Below are positions 63,818-64,000 of a stretch of DNA of 64,000 bases, in pieces (the stretch's first letter is position 1; every line of letters starts with the position of its first letter). The position numbers and the translations under genes were made by a program. Origin of the DNA: Kitasatospora sp. NBC_01266 (GTDB taxonomy: Bacteria; Actinomycetota; Actinomycetes; Streptomycetales; Streptomycetaceae); contig NZ_CP108458.1 of NCBI RefSeq assembly GCF_036242395.1, positions 6,386,001 to 6,450,000 of the forward strand, given 5' to 3'. The notes under the pieces are model-generated. The model was given only the letters and a program-made list of their open reading frames with translations. It searched no databases and was not told the origin of the DNA.

Positions 63818-64000
63818 ACTGTCGGGCAGTCCCAGTCGCAGGTGCTCGACGTGGTGGACGGCCTGGTCGAGGAGTTCGGCGACGTGGTGGTCGTAGAGCG
63901 CGTAGACGATCGAGCGCCCGTGCCGTTCGCCGACCACCAGGCCGAGGTTGCGCAGCAGCCGCAGCTGGTGCGAGCAGGCGGACTGCTCCATGCCGACCGC
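63794..64000 (-). CDS. ArsR-family metal sensor (5' part outside window)
   Basis: C-terminal 68 residues of an ArsR/SmtB repressor; the N-terminus lies past the edge. The recognition helix (MEQSACSHQLRLLRNLGLV) and wing (ERHGRSIVYALYDH) are visible. The last helix has Asp-x-His...His-x2-His at offsets 0, +2, +13, +16 (DHH...H..H), the alpha5 site of CzrA-type zinc/cobalt sensors. Probably represses a metal efflux gene outside the window. The gene overlaps the lipoprotein gene tail to tail. Confidence 0.88.
   Translation of the reverse strand, partial: AVGMEQSACSHQLRLLRNLGLVVGERHGRSIVYALYDHHVAELLDQAVHHVEHLRLGLPDSSVAAATA

Overview
The window has the very high GC content and third-position GC bias of an actinomycete. 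Chaplin/SDP-like secreted proteins, many TetR regulators, a KimA-like permease and two giant assembly-line genes point to Streptomyces, Kitasatospora or a close relative. No rRNA, tRNA or CRISPR was seen.

Layout. (1) 1-12.9 kb: a C-first, three-module NRPS (3' end beyond the window) with an MFS exporter upstream and a divergent mbtH-like gene. (2) 13-17.9 kb: a scarred regulatory stretch holding an IS1182-like transposase scrap fused to a truncated GlxA/AraC pseudogene, a TetR/FAD-monooxygenase divergon and an SDR/TetR divergon, both with visible operators, and a TetR remnant. (3) 18.2-22.0 kb: an operon resembling the Bacillus sdpABC cannibalism-toxin system (SdpC-like toxin precursor, SdpA, SdpB), ending in a translationally coupled FAD oxidoreductase. 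(4) 22.3-27.2 kb: a DUF4096 transposase-like remnant, a small Cys/His protein, an ABC transporter, a divergent YtrA-like GntR regulator and a DUF1648 membrane protein. DUF1648 is the fold of the SDP immunity protein SdpI. (5) 27.2-33.3 kb: a potassium/amino-acid type permease, a frameshifted repeat-protein gene, a PLP enzyme behind a 23-bp hairpin, and several broken small genes. (6) 33.4-52.0 kb: a hybrid PKS-NRPS locus. One 4.4-kresidue protein carries acyl ligase-KR-ACP-KS-AT-ACP-aminotransferase-luciferase-like monooxygenase-C-A-PCP. It is followed by a stand-alone TubC_N-condensation protein, an MFS exporter, a phytanoyl-CoA-type dioxygenase and a zinc alcohol dehydrogenase. (7) 52-64 kb: mostly general metabolism: FMN glutamate-synthase-like protein, NAD kinase, a PAS-LuxR regulator divergent from a CYP102-type self-sufficient P450, an internally deleted DipZ-like protein, secreted proteins and the end of an ArsR metal sensor.

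Working together. The hybrid line is built like microginin/puwainaphycin enzymes. It should make an alpha-hydroxy-beta-amino acyl group, join it to one amino acid and release or transfer the product through the free-standing C domain, because no thioesterase is present. The NRPS at 1-10.8 kb has no loading module, so it needs an upstream donor. Whether the two assembly lines cooperate is open, because about 21 kb of unrelated genes lies between them. The SDP-like operon with the nearby ABC/GntR/DUF1648 block is the most notable possible toxin-plus-immunity system.
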